A DNA stretch of 10,289 nt, from contig CAYXZO010000068.1 of assembly GCA_964469505.1 (NCBI GenBank), positions 1 to 10,289 of the forward strand, in the 5' to 3' direction. This stretch comes from CAYXZO01 sp964469505. GTDB lineage: Bacteria; Fidelibacterota; UBA8477; JABMPR01. The notes under the pieces were generated by a model. It did not search any database. It had not been told where the DNA came from and saw only the letters and a list, made by a program, of their open reading frames with translations. A program made the position numbers and the translations under genes. Positions 1-8,027 of the stretch are shown one piece after another (position 1 is the first letter of the stretch; every line of letters begins with the position of its first letter).

Positions 1-1655
1 AGGCTTGCGCCATCGCGGCCGACGCTTACGCCCAATACACCAATCACCTGGGGGTAGCCCTGGTAACCACCGGTCCGGGCGGCACCAACGCTCTCACCGG
101 GGTGGCCGGTTCCTGGTTGGATTCCATACCGGTAATGATCATTTCGGGACAGGTGAAACGAGCCGATCGCGCCGTGGGGAAGGGCGTGCGGCAAATGGGC
201 TTTCAGGAACTGGATATCGTGGCTCTGGCCAAACCCATTACCAAGTACGCTGTAACCGTCGAGGAACCGACGGAGATAAGACGTATTCTGGAAAAAGCTT
301 ACCATGAGGCTACCACCGGTCGCCCTGGGCCGGTATGGGTAGATATTCCTCTGGACGTGCAATCCGCACACGTAGAACCCGAACAACTGCCCGGTTTCTC
401 TCCGCCGCCTCCAACGGTTTCCGACGAACTATCGCAAAAAGTGAAGCAGATTCTGGAAGTTCTGAAGGAATCTAAGCGACCGGTACTGCTGGCAGGGAAT
501 GGAATCCGCTTGGCCAATGCCTTGCCTTTATTTCATGATCTGTTGCAAAAGCTGCCTGTGCCGGTTCTCCTTTCCTGGAAGGCCATCGATTTCCTGCCCG
601 AGGATCATCCCCTGTATTACGGTCGGCCGGGAGCCGTGGGACAGCGGGGCGCTAACTTCATGCTGCAGAATGCCGATTTTCTCCTGAGCCTGGGCGCTCG
701 ACTGGACTTCGGTCAGATCGGCTATGATCACTCCACCGTCGCCCGGGAAGCCCATAAAGCCATTGTGGATATCGATCCCCACGAAATCGCCAAGCTGGGG
801 TTCACAGTGGACTTCCCCGTGGCCGCTGATGCAGGTGAATTCCTGGCGGAAATGTTGCGTCAACTTTCGCATCAATCTATTCCGGGGTGGGAAGAATGGC
901 ACCGTCAAGGCCGACGCTGGCTGGAAAAGTACCCCGTAATCCAACCAGAGTATTTCCAGTCCACGAAATACGTTGACAATTACGCCTTCATCCAACGCTT
1001 GAGTCACTTCATGACGGCCGAAGATCTATTCATTCCGGGCAGTTCCGGCGCTTGTAGCGAGATTTCCATGCAGGCTTTCCAGGTGAAGCAAGGACAACGG
1101 ATTTTCAACACCGAGGGATTAGGGCCCATGGGGTTCGGCGTACCTGCGGCTCTAGGGGGGTGCATTGCCTCCGGTGGCCGCCGTACCATTTCTGTGGATG
1201 GCGACGGTGGGTTCGTGATGAACATTCAGGAATTAGAAACTATAAAGCGCTTGAATCTGCCCATTAAGTTCTTCGTGTTGAATAATCGGGGATATGGTTC
1301 CATTCGGCACACTCAGGATCGTTATTTCCAGGGTCGTCATGTGGCCAGCGACGCGGCCAGTGGCCTAACGCTGCCCGATTTTATAGCCGTGGGGCGGGCT
1401 TTCGGCCTGGAAACGGCCCGCATCCGGCATAATGGTGAGCTGGATGAAGTAATTCCTCAGGTGCTGAACATTCCCGGTCCGGCACTCTGTGAAGTCCTGG
1501 TAAATCCAGCACAGAAAACTCAGCCCAAGCAGGCTTCTTTCCAGCGCAAGGACGGGAGTTTCGTTTCCCGGCCGCTTGAAGATTTGTCTCCCTTCCTCCC
1601 AAGAGAAGAACTACAAGCGCAGATGCTGATACCCATGGTTCCTGAGGAGGATTGA
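1..1655 (+). CDS. ThDP-dependent enzyme, acetolactate synthase-like (5' partial)
   Basis: The reading frame is open from the window edge (first full codon at 3), so the true start lies upstream. About 550 residues are visible and roughly 50 are probably missing. Visible residues 1-115 are the end of the pyrimidine-binding domain, with the GPGGTNALTG stretch typical of acetolactate synthases. The catalytic Glu of this family (HEQ-type motif) should lie just outside the window. A central domain follows (about 135-265, ending in a VDIDPHEIAKLG motif). The diphosphate-binding domain carries GDGG at 400-403 and NN at 427-428, the spacing expected for Mg-ThDP binding. The family decarboxylates pyruvate-like 2-ketoacids and transfers the two-carbon unit. 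No small regulatory ALS subunit gene follows; an SDR and a glycosyltransferase do. A role in making a branched or modified nucleotide sugar, as for YerE, is therefore as likely as valine/isoleucine synthesis. The family call is firm and the substrate is inferred. Confidence 0.93.
   Translation, partial: ACAIAADAYAQYTNHLGVALVTTGPGGTNALTGVAGSWLDSIPVMIISGQVKRADRAVGKGVRQMGFQELDIVALAKPITKYAVTVEEPTEIRRILEKAYHEATTGRPGPVWVDIPLDVQSAHVEPEQLPGFSPPPPTVSDELSQKVKQILEVLKESKRPVLLAGNGIRLANALPLFHDLLQKLPVPVLLSWKAIDFLPEDHPLYYGRPGAVGQRGANFMLQNADFLLSLGARLDFGQIGYDHSTVAREAHKAIVDIDPHEIAKLGFTVDFPVAADAGEFLAEMLRQLSHQSIPGWEEWHRQGRRWLEKYPVIQPEYFQSTKYVDNYAFIQRLSHFMTAEDLFIPGSSGACSEISMQAFQVKQGQRIFNTEGLGPMGFGVPAALGGCIASGGRRTISVDGDGGFVMNIQELETIKRLNLPIKFFVLNNRGYGSIRHTQDRYFQGRHVASDAASGLTLPDFIAVGRAFGLETARIRHNGELDEVIPQVLNIPGPALCEVLVNPAQKTQPKQASFQRKDGSFVSRPLEDLSPFLPREELQAQMLIPMVPEED
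1645..1650 (+). promoter_or_regulatory. Ribosome binding site for the SDR gene
   Basis: AGGAGG lies inside the last codons of the ThDP gene, 9 bases before the TTG at 1660. It supports that rare start: the next in-frame ATG (residue 23) would remove the Rossmann glycine motif. The position also implies translational coupling. Confidence 0.75.
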
Positions 1656-1659
1656 AAGG

Positions 1660-2529
1660 TTGAAAGTCCTGCTTACCGGTAGCCGCGGGTTTATCGGACG
1701 CAATCTGCAAGCAGGACTCCAGGGCATGGTGGATCTACGGACTCCTACCCATGCTGAATTAGACCTGATGGATAGCGAGACCGTGGCAAAATATCTGGAG
1801 CGGGAACAATTCGATGTGGTGCTGCATTGCGCCACCTGGAACGCCACCGTGGTGTCCGATAAAGATCGACGCTGGGTGCTGGATCATAACTTGAAAATGT
1901 TCTTCAATCTGGCGCGCCACAATGACCTATACGGCCACATGTTCTATTTCGGTTCCGGCGCCGAATATTCACGTCCCCATTGGCATGCGTTAATGCGCGA
2001 GAATGAAATCGGTAAGCATATTCCGCTGGACGATTACGGATTATCCAAATATCTAATGCACCTGCACGCTATTTCCTCCCACAATATCACTAACTTGCGC
2101 TTGTTCGCGGTGTATGGTCCCCACGAAGATTATCGGATTCGTTTCATCTCCAATGCTATCTGCCGCGCTCTTTTCAACCTACCCATTGTGATTAGGCGAG
2201 ACCGACGATTTGATTACCTGTGGGTCGGCGACCTGGTGGAAATCGTAAAAAAGCTGTTACCCCATCCGCCTCAACTCCGCAGTATTAATGTTTGCACCTC
2301 TCAGCCATATCTGTTGAGCGATTTAGCGAAACTCGTGCTTGAAAATATTGAGAATAAAGTAAACATCGAGATTCAACATGATGGCTTAGATAAAGAATAT
2401 AGTGGAGATAACTCCGCGCTGATTAAAATGATTCCAACTCTAAGTTTCACGTCACCCCGGGAAGGCATAGTGAAGCTTGTTAATTGGTACCGACAACACC
2501 AGTCAGAGATAAATCCGACGGAGTTATAA
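1660..2529 (+). CDS. NAD(P)-dependent extended SDR, nucleotide-sugar epimerase/reductase-like
   Basis: This 289-residue protein of the NAD-dependent epimerase/dehydratase family would act in the cytosol on a nucleotide sugar. The N-terminal Rossmann strand KVLLTG runs into GxxGxxG (GSRGFIG, residues 7-13). The catalytic set is present: Ser99 in FGSGAEY, and Tyr126 with Lys130 in the YxxxK pattern DYGLSK. A YGPHEDYR segment and an FDYLWVGDLVEIV segment match the substrate-binding half of extended SDRs. The TTG start is chosen because it directly precedes the first beta strand and has a good ribosome site. The gene begins four bases after the ThDP gene and ends two bases before the giant glycosyltransferase, so the three are probably one transcript. 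It could be a 4-ketoreductase, an epimerase or a GDP-fucose-synthase-like enzyme. Partnership with the ThDP enzyme (compare YerE/YerF) is an inference from context. Confidence 0.9.
   Translation: MKVLLTGSRGFIGRNLQAGLQGMVDLRTPTHAELDLMDSETVAKYLEREQFDVVLHCATWNATVVSDKDRRWVLDHNLKMFFNLARHNDLYGHMFYFGSGAEYSRPHWHALMRENEIGKHIPLDDYGLSKYLMHLHAISSHNITNLRLFAVYGPHEDYRIRFISNAICRALFNLPIVIRRDRRFDYLWVGDLVEIVKKLLPHPPQLRSINVCTSQPYLLSDLAKLVLENIENKVNIEIQHDGLDKEYSGDNSALIKMIPTLSFTSPREGIVKLVNWYRQHQSEINPTEL
2520..2523 (+). promoter_or_regulatory. Ribosome binding site deciding the start of the giant glycosyltransferase
   Basis: GGAG in the last codons of the SDR gene sits 8 bases before ATG 2532. A TTG at 2484 would lengthen the protein by 16 residues encoded by the overlapping SDR tail. 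Those residues add no recognisable domain, so ATG 2532 is preferred. Confidence 0.6.
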
Positions 2530-2531
2530 GT

Positions 2532-5500
2532 ATGCCCCAGAAAATAAATTTCCCGGGAACAGTTTTAATAATCGGTCCCGTTTATACTAGAACTGGTTTC
2601 GGGGAGGAATCCAGAGCTTTTGCCTTTGGTTTAAATAAATACGGTATAAGAGTTAAAGTCGTGAGTGTTGCCGAATATCACGACGGCATTGACGATGTTC
2701 CCCTGGCTCTATTGAAAAAATTGGAAAAAACCGAGATTGTTCCTCCTGTTGTGGCCCTGATAAATCAGGTGCCCACATATTATTGGTCACGCATGTCTCT
2801 TCCCGAACCCAATGCACGTATTCTCGTTACTACCAACGCGAGTTATCAAAACGCACCGCCACCGTTGCCGCGCGTAACATACATTGCCCAGGAATATGAT
2901 CAGATCTGGTTGATGAATGAAGAAGAAATAAATACCTGGGCTAAGGCGGGGGTTAAAAAAGACAAATTAAAACTTCAATATCGCCCCCATATGTGGGCCA
3001 ATGAAAATTTATTACCGGCCCCCAGCCTAAAAGAGAAAGTCAGTGACACTTTCCGGTTTCTGAATATCTGTGTCATGCGCCCCAACCGTCGTCTCGATGT
3101 GCTGATTAACGCTTTCCTACAGGAGTTTAAAGAAGAGCCTAATCTAGAACTTTATTTAAAAGTCAACTACCCCGCCTGGCATCCAATCAAAGGCAAACCT
3201 AAAAAAGATTTACAAGATATAATTTATCAGGCATATGAAGTAACCGGCTCACGAGCAAAAGTCGTAGTCGACGATGAGGCCTTTTTGGCGGGCAAGCGTT
3301 CTGAGTTGGCGGCTTTAATCGATTCGTGTGATATATACGTATCCACTGATATCATGATTACTGCCCCTGTTTCCGAGAGTGTCTTGCGCAAGCGCCTGCC
3401 TATTGTCACTTCCGGCATCGCTTTTCCCATGCCTCCTGAAGCGTTGGTAATTCCTAATGAACAAGAAATGGTGAAAGTGACGGAAGAGATGGCGGAATAC
3501 AACCGTCATTTCAGACGAACCCCTTTTGCCGCCCTCAGCGTCGAAAAGACAAGAAAATTTCTCCGGCAGGCTTATGCATTTTCACAAGAAGAGAGAAATC
3601 GCCGTGCTGAAGCCTGTTATAATTCTTTTAAAAAATTGTTTTCTTTTGAAAACACCTTACCGGATGCCATCCAAAAAATAAATGACGCTCTGGATTCCTT
3701 ACATAAGAACCCCATAGTTATATCCAGCGGCGAAAAACCATTAGTAACCTGGAAGGGCTGGTTTTTATATCAATCAGGTATAGCTAAAGCGCTAAGGGAA
3801 ATAGGCATTAATTTAATCTCCAAGGGTTACCCATTACGAATTATACCCACTGATGGAGTATATCGCATCGAAGATATAGATTTAGATGAGCGTCCCGAAT
3901 ACCGGCGCTTGGCTGACAATTTCTATCGTGAATATTCGGGGCCACCCTTGTTAACCATAGACTCTTTTGACAATCCTAACTTTCAACAAGAAAAAGATAG
4001 TAAATATATTTTATTCAATACTTTTCACTTTGGTGTGGTAACGGAAGCAACCAAAAGGTCCATTCAATATTTCGCTGAGGAGGTATGGGTTCCATCTAAC
4101 TTCATTAAACAATCACTGGTAAAAGAGGGAATTCCGGAAAACAAGCTAGTGGTAATACCATTTGGAGTTAACCAAAAGATATATTCGCCGGATGGCCCCA
4201 ATGATTACCTGCCATTTAAATCTAAATTCAACATTCTGTTTGTGGGGGAAGCGGGAAAAAGGAAAGGCCTTGACATACTCTTAGACGCGTTCTTTCAAGC
4301 ATTTAAAAACGAAAAAGATGTTTGCTTGGTAATAAAAGGCCTGCGTAGTGATGTTTATTTTAGGACCGCTGAATTTCACGCACAGCTGCGAGAATTGTCA
4401 AACAATTCTAATGGGCCCCGGGTTTACTACATCCCGGAGATGATTCCAGAAGTAGAATTGGCGGCATTATATCGCTCGTGCCAGGTCATAGTGCATCCGG
4501 CCCGTTATACCGGTTTCGCGCTGCCGGTGCTGGAAGCCATGGCCTGTGGGGTGCCTGCAATAGTGCCGAGCGTAGGTCCCACTGCCGATTTTTGTAATGC
4601 CCAAAACGCATTTCTGCTACAAGGGAAACAAAGTCGCCTACCAATTTCATTCGAAGGTGAAAAGTTATACGTAAAGGGTATAGAGGTCCCAGTAAAAGAA
4701 TTAGCCAAATTATTGCGTACTTTGTACCAGAAGCCATATCTGTTAGCAGAGAAAAGAGAAAAAGCTGTTGCAACTGCCAGACAGTTTAATTGGGAAGCGA
4801 CAACTAAAATAGTGGAAGAGCGAATCGAATTCTTTGCCGAAAAACAATGTCAAACCCGCAAGGAGGAATCAGTTATAAACCTATCAAACACAAAAGTGGA
4901 TTTACCTCCCCAGCTTCTCAAGGGGACGGTCCTTTGGATAGCCCCGTTTTACAACCGCAGCGGTTACGGTATCAACGCGCGGGCTTTGGCCCAAACCCTA
5001 CACCGAGCTGGAGCGCGAATCAGAATACATGCCGTGGACGATATTCAACCGGGAATTGATGACTTCGACATGTCTCTTCTGCGGCAACTGGGGAGAACCC
5101 CGTTGCGAACACCCATTACGGTAATAATTTCCCACCTGCCTTCGGAGCAATGGTTAAAACTGGAGATTCCTTCCCCCCACGTTAAGGTATTGACCACGAC
5201 CTTCGACGGTTCAGAGGAGGGTTTGAAACCACCCGCCGATTGGATAAAGATCTGCCAGGGGTTTCATAAAGTCCTGTTTGCCACCGAGAAAGAACGCAGG
5301 CTTTTCGAAACCGAAGGGGTCTCTGCCGCGCAATTGGGTCTGATCAAATGGCGCCATCCCTGGCTCGCCAACCCAATTCTCCCGCCTTTAACTGCACCTC
5401 CAGAAGACGGCAGGGTTCGTTTTTTAACTAACGCGATGTTCCAGCCACGACGAAGGTGGGATACGCTGATTGAGGCATTTCTAAGAGAGTTCCGCCACCA

Positions 5501-7895
5501 TACGGATGTGGAGCTGCGCCTGAAGGTGCTTTATCCACCCTGGCATCCTGAACCACAAAAACCCAGGAAAGAACTTAGACAACTGGTAAAGGATCTGCGC
5601 AATAAGACCCGCAGCAAGGCCTCCATTGTCATAGATGAGGAACTGGGGACAAGATTAGAGTTAGTAAAACTTTACGATTCGACCGACTTCTATGTCTCCT
5701 TGGATGTAGCTCCGACAACCCCCGTGACTGAAGCTGTGGCCCGCCAAAGGCCAGTGATCACGGTGGGAGATTGGACGATAAATTTCTTAGGGGAAAACAG
5801 TATTCGGATCCCGCAAAAAATTACTCACAGCCGTCCTTTCACTCCCGAAATGCTTAAGTACCAACCGCACCATAAGGGCCGCAAATTGCCGATTTTGGAT
5901 ATAATGCCTGTCAGGCAAGCTTTACGTCAAGCTTATGAGATGGGACGCCAAGAGCGTCTCCAGATGGCAGAGCGAGCGTACCAGCAATTGAACGAAACTT
6001 TAGGAGAAAAAGCGGCCCTGCAAACTTTGCTAGTTCAACTAAAAGAAGCCTGGGATAATCATGCGCAAGGGGCACCCTTGATTATTCACGCCTCCGAGTC
6101 AAACGAGCAGGCATTAACAGCGTCAAGCTCCTTCAAGGTGGTCGGTCAGACCATAGCTAATCAAGGATCAATCGGAAAAACTACGGATACAAAGGATCTC
6201 CCGGCACATATTATCTGGGAGGGTGACTTTTTCGCCTACCATTCTTTAGCACTGGTGAACCGCGAATTAGCTATGGCTCTAATGGAAAAAGGGGCTCGAC
6301 TAAGTTTGAATCCCGTAAGACCTGCTGATTATGAACCCCATAAAGGTTCCCGTGAAGCAAAGTTAAGACGTAGAGTAAATAAATCCCTGGAGTATCATGA
6401 CATTTACATACGTCATTTCTGGCCTCCGAAATTAACCCCTCCCACTAGCTCCTGCCCCTGGGTAGTTATCCAACCCTGGGAGTTTGGTTTTCTACCCAAG
6501 GAATGGGTGCAAGTCTTCAACAAATATGTGGATGAGATGTGGGTCCCCAGCTCGTACGTGCGACAGGTGTACATAGATAGTGGGATTCCAGAAAACAGAG
6601 TATATGTAATCCCTAACGGAATCAACCCCCGCAAATTTCACCCCATGGTACCATCATTCCGCCTACCCACCAGCAAACGATTCAAATTCCTGTTTGTGGG
6701 GGGCACAATTTTCCGCAAGGGAATAGATATTCTCCTTAAAGCCTACAGCGAAACCTTCACAGCTGACGATGATGTATGTCTAGTTATTAAGGATATGGGT
6801 GGGCAATCTTTCTATAAAGGCCAGACAGCTCGAGAGCAAATAAAAGCACTCCAAAAACGGGACGGAGCGCCGGAAATCGTATACATTGATCGGACCTTGA
6901 AAGAAAAAGATTTGATTGGGCTCTATACCGCCTGTGATGTCTTAGTGCATCCCTATCGAGGTGAAGGCTTTGGCCTTCCGATCCTGGAAGCTATGGCCTG
7001 CGGCCGGCCTCCCATTGTAACCGGCGCCGGAGCGGCAATGGATTTTTGCTCTCCGGAAACAGCCCTGCTCGTGAAAGCGGAAAAGAGGATTTACCCCGAC
7101 CGGGTCATCAGCGGGAAGGAACTGGTCGATCGGGCCTGGCTATATGAACCCGATATTGAGGACTTGAAAGCCAAAATGCGGTGGGCGTTCGAACATCCGG
7201 AGGAGATACAACTAATAGGATTAAAGGCATCAGAAGAAGCCCGCACCAGATGGACCTGGGAGAAAGCCGCCGATAAAGCTCTCGAACGAATCGCTGCCCT
7301 CAGGTCCAAACCGGTTTTGAGATTGGAATATTCAAAACGGGAAAGGCGACAAAAAGGCCTGAAGTTGATTAATGAGCACATAAAGCTAGGTAATTTTGAC
7401 GAAGCTGAGGCACTATTGACCAAATTATTAACCGATTTTCCTGGTGACGAAAAATTGATCTTGGAGTTCGCCCGGGTGGCCTTGGGAAAAGGTCTTCCTG
7501 AACAAGCAATCAAACGTCTGGAACCCATATTGAAATCTTCTCAACTTTCGGCTGAAGCTCTTTATCTTGCCGGATTAGCAGCGTTCCAGCTCCAAGCATA
7601 TTCCCGCGCCGAAGCTCTGCTAAGGGGAGCAATTGACCTAAAGAATGATTTTTGGGACGCCCGGAGACAGCTGGGGCTCACCTTGCTGGAGATGGAACGT
7701 TTCAACGAGGGAATACAGGTTTTACAGGATATCCTAAAGGAGAACCCCCGGGAAATTCAAACCATAATCGAAATGGCTAAACTCTTTCTGGAGGTGGATC
7801 GAACTTCTGAAGCGCTATCTTACCTAAAAGCAGCTCAAAGGCTGGAACCGGATAATAAAGCCGTGCAAGAACTCCTATCCATTGCATCCAACTAG
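2532..7895 (+). CDS. Giant tandem glycosyltransferase (A1-B1-A2-B2) with C-terminal TPR repeats
   Basis: This 1787-residue protein has no signal peptide or membrane segment and is presumably cytosolic. There are four GT-B-like domains: A1 (about 8-400), B1 (about 403-770), A2 (about 797-1190) and B2 (about 1226-1593). They are followed by five TPR-like 34-residue repeats (about 1606-1780). A1 and A2 are homologous, with matching GTVL openings, RTGFG/RSGYG loops and YPAWHP/YPPWHP segments. B1 and B2 are homologous GT4 domains, sharing WVPS, GIPEN, RKG and LEAMACG motifs. The EX7E motif that contacts the donor sugar nucleotide in GT4 enzymes is complete only in B2 (Glu1478, Glu1486). B1 has Thr660 in place of the first Glu. 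A1 and A2 keep only the second Glu (282 and 1067). The protein probably adds several sugars in sequence to a glycan or a protein acceptor, with the TPR part as a docking surface; this is inferred. Ordinary GT4 enzymes are about 350-420 residues, so this equals four joined enzymes. The acceptor and donors are unknown. Confidence 0.92.
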   Translation: MPQKINFPGTVLIIGPVYTRTGFGEESRAFAFGLNKYGIRVKVVSVAEYHDGIDDVPLALLKKLEKTEIVPPVVALINQVPTYYWSRMSLPEPNARILVTTNASYQNAPPPLPRVTYIAQEYDQIWLMNEEEINTWAKAGVKKDKLKLQYRPHMWANENLLPAPSLKEKVSDTFRFLNICVMRPNRRLDVLINAFLQEFKEEPNLELYLKVNYPAWHPIKGKPKKDLQDIIYQAYEVTGSRAKVVVDDEAFLAGKRSELAALIDSCDIYVSTDIMITAPVSESVLRKRLPIVTSGIAFPMPPEALVIPNEQEMVKVTEEMAEYNRHFRRTPFAALSVEKTRKFLRQAYAFSQEERNRRAEACYNSFKKLFSFENTLPDAIQKINDALDSLHKNPIVISSGEKPLVTWKGWFLYQSGIAKALREIGINLISKGYPLRIIPTDGVYRIEDIDLDERPEYRRLADNFYREYSGPPLLTIDSFDNPNFQQEKDSKYILFNTFHFGVVTEATKRSIQYFAEEVWVPSNFIKQSLVKEGIPENKLVVIPFGVNQKIYSPDGPNDYLPFKSKFNILFVGEAGKRKGLDILLDAFFQAFKNEKDVCLVIKGLRSDVYFRTAEFHAQLRELSNNSNGPRVYYIPEMIPEVELAALYRSCQVIVHPARYTGFALPVLEAMACGVPAIVPSVGPTADFCNAQNAFLLQGKQSRLPISFEGEKLYVKGIEVPVKELAKLLRTLYQKPYLLAEKREKAVATARQFNWEATTKIVEERIEFFAEKQCQTRKEESVINLSNTKVDLPPQLLKGTVLWIAPFYNRSGYGINARALAQTLHRAGARIRIHAVDDIQPGIDDFDMSLLRQLGRTPLRTPITVIISHLPSEQWLKLEIPSPHVKVLTTTFDGSEEGLKPPADWIKICQGFHKVLFATEKERRLFETEGVSAAQLGLIKWRHPWLANPILPPLTAPPEDGRVRFLTNAMFQPRRRWDTLIEAFLREFRHHTDVELRLKVLYPPWHPEPQKPRKELRQLVKDLRNKTRSKASIVIDEELGTRLELVKLYDSTDFYVSLDVAPTTPVTEAVARQRPVITVGDWTINFLGENSIRIPQKITHSRPFTPEMLKYQPHHKGRKLPILDIMPVRQALRQAYEMGRQERLQMAERAYQQLNETLGEKAALQTLLVQLKEAWDNHAQGAPLIIHASESNEQALTASSSFKVVGQTIANQGSIGKTTDTKDLPAHIIWEGDFFAYHSLALVNRELAMALMEKGARLSLNPVRPADYEPHKGSREAKLRRRVNKSLEYHDIYIRHFWPPKLTPPTSSCPWVVIQPWEFGFLPKEWVQVFNKYVDEMWVPSSYVRQVYIDSGIPENRVYVIPNGINPRKFHPMVPSFRLPTSKRFKFLFVGGTIFRKGIDILLKAYSETFTADDDVCLVIKDMGGQSFYKGQTAREQIKALQKRDGAPEIVYIDRTLKEKDLIGLYTACDVLVHPYRGEGFGLPILEAMACGRPPIVTGAGAAMDFCSPETALLVKAEKRIYPDRVISGKELVDRAWLYEPDIEDLKAKMRWAFEHPEEIQLIGLKASEEARTRWTWEKAADKALERIAALRSKPVLRLEYSKRERRQKGLKLINEHIKLGNFDEAEALLTKLLTDFPGDEKLILEFARVALGKGLPEQAIKRLEPILKSSQLSAEALYLAGLAAFQLQAYSRAEALLRGAIDLKNDFWDARRQLGLTLLEMERFNEGIQVLQDILKENPREIQTIIEMAKLFLEVDRTSEALSYLKAAQRLEPDNKAVQELLSIASN
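2553..4848 (+). repeat. First A-B glycosyltransferase module (protein-level repeat)
   Basis: This stretch encodes domains A1 and B1, the first copy of a two-domain module. It is clearly more A+T-rich than the ThDP gene and the second module; for example 3961-4020 has about 13 G/C in 60 by hand count. The match to the second copy is visible in protein but not as a long DNA repeat, so the duplication is old, or the modules came from different sources. The repeat period is about 789 residues for A and 822 for B; the difference is a longer linker before B2. Confidence 0.8.
4860..4877 (+). promoter_or_regulatory. Internal ribosome-site-like sequence with ATA codon at the module junction
   Basis: AAGGAGG (4860-4866) is followed after 8 bases by an in-frame ATA codon (4875-4877), in the short linker between domains B1 and A2. 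The arrangement is just what a gene start would look like, with ATA in place of ATG. It may be a relic of a separate second gene, a weak internal start, or chance from an Arg-Lys-Glu-Glu coding stretch. Confidence 0.35.
4920..7310 (+). repeat. Second A-B glycosyltransferase module (protein-level repeat)
   Basis: This stretch encodes domains A2 and B2, the second copy. A2 opens with KGTVLWIAP at residue 797. An Ala/Ser/Thr/Gln-rich linker (about 1187-1222) without obvious fold joins A2 to B2. B2 is the most canonical of the four domains, with FVGGTIFRKG at 1388-1397 and GEGFGLPILE ending at Glu1486. Base composition is near balanced (28 G/C in 60 at 5521-5580). Confidence 0.8.
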
Positions 7896-8013
7896 CCGGC
7901 ACCAGCAATAAACAAGTTGCAAATACAGAACATCCCTTCTAATTTGAGGCTCGCTAAATGCAGAGCAGATTTGAAAAAAGAATAGCAATCAAAACTACGG
8001 AGAGAAAAACAAC

Positions 8014-8020
8014 AAGGAGG
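8014..8020 (+). promoter_or_regulatory. Strong ribosome binding site of the lipoprotein gene
   Basis: AAGGAGG lies 7 bases before ATG 8028, a near-perfect match to the anti-Shine-Dalgarno. It fixes the start and suggests strong expression. In the 132-base spacer upstream (7896-8027) I see no clear hairpin terminator and no convincing promoter. Confidence 0.8.
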
Positions 8021-8027
8021 ACAATTT

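Noticed and set aside
102..104. GTG at 102 as start of the ThDP enzyme
   Set aside because: The frame is open and fully family-like from position 3 on, including the GPGGTNALTG motif before 102. The gene simply begins outside the window.
528..1007. Minus-strand open frame of 159 codons inside the ThDP gene
   Set aside because: It overlaps strongly coding plus-strand sequence, has no family-like motifs and is a shadow of the G+C-rich gene.
2484..2531. TTG 2484 as start of the giant glycosyltransferase
   Set aside because: It lies inside the SDR gene, adds 16 residues with no domain match, and ATG 2532 has a GGAG at proper spacing.
7917..7943. Possible promoter TTGCAA ... TCTAAT ahead of the lipoprotein gene
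   Set aside because: The spacing is only 15 bases and the boxes are weak. A promoter is likely in the spacer but cannot be placed.
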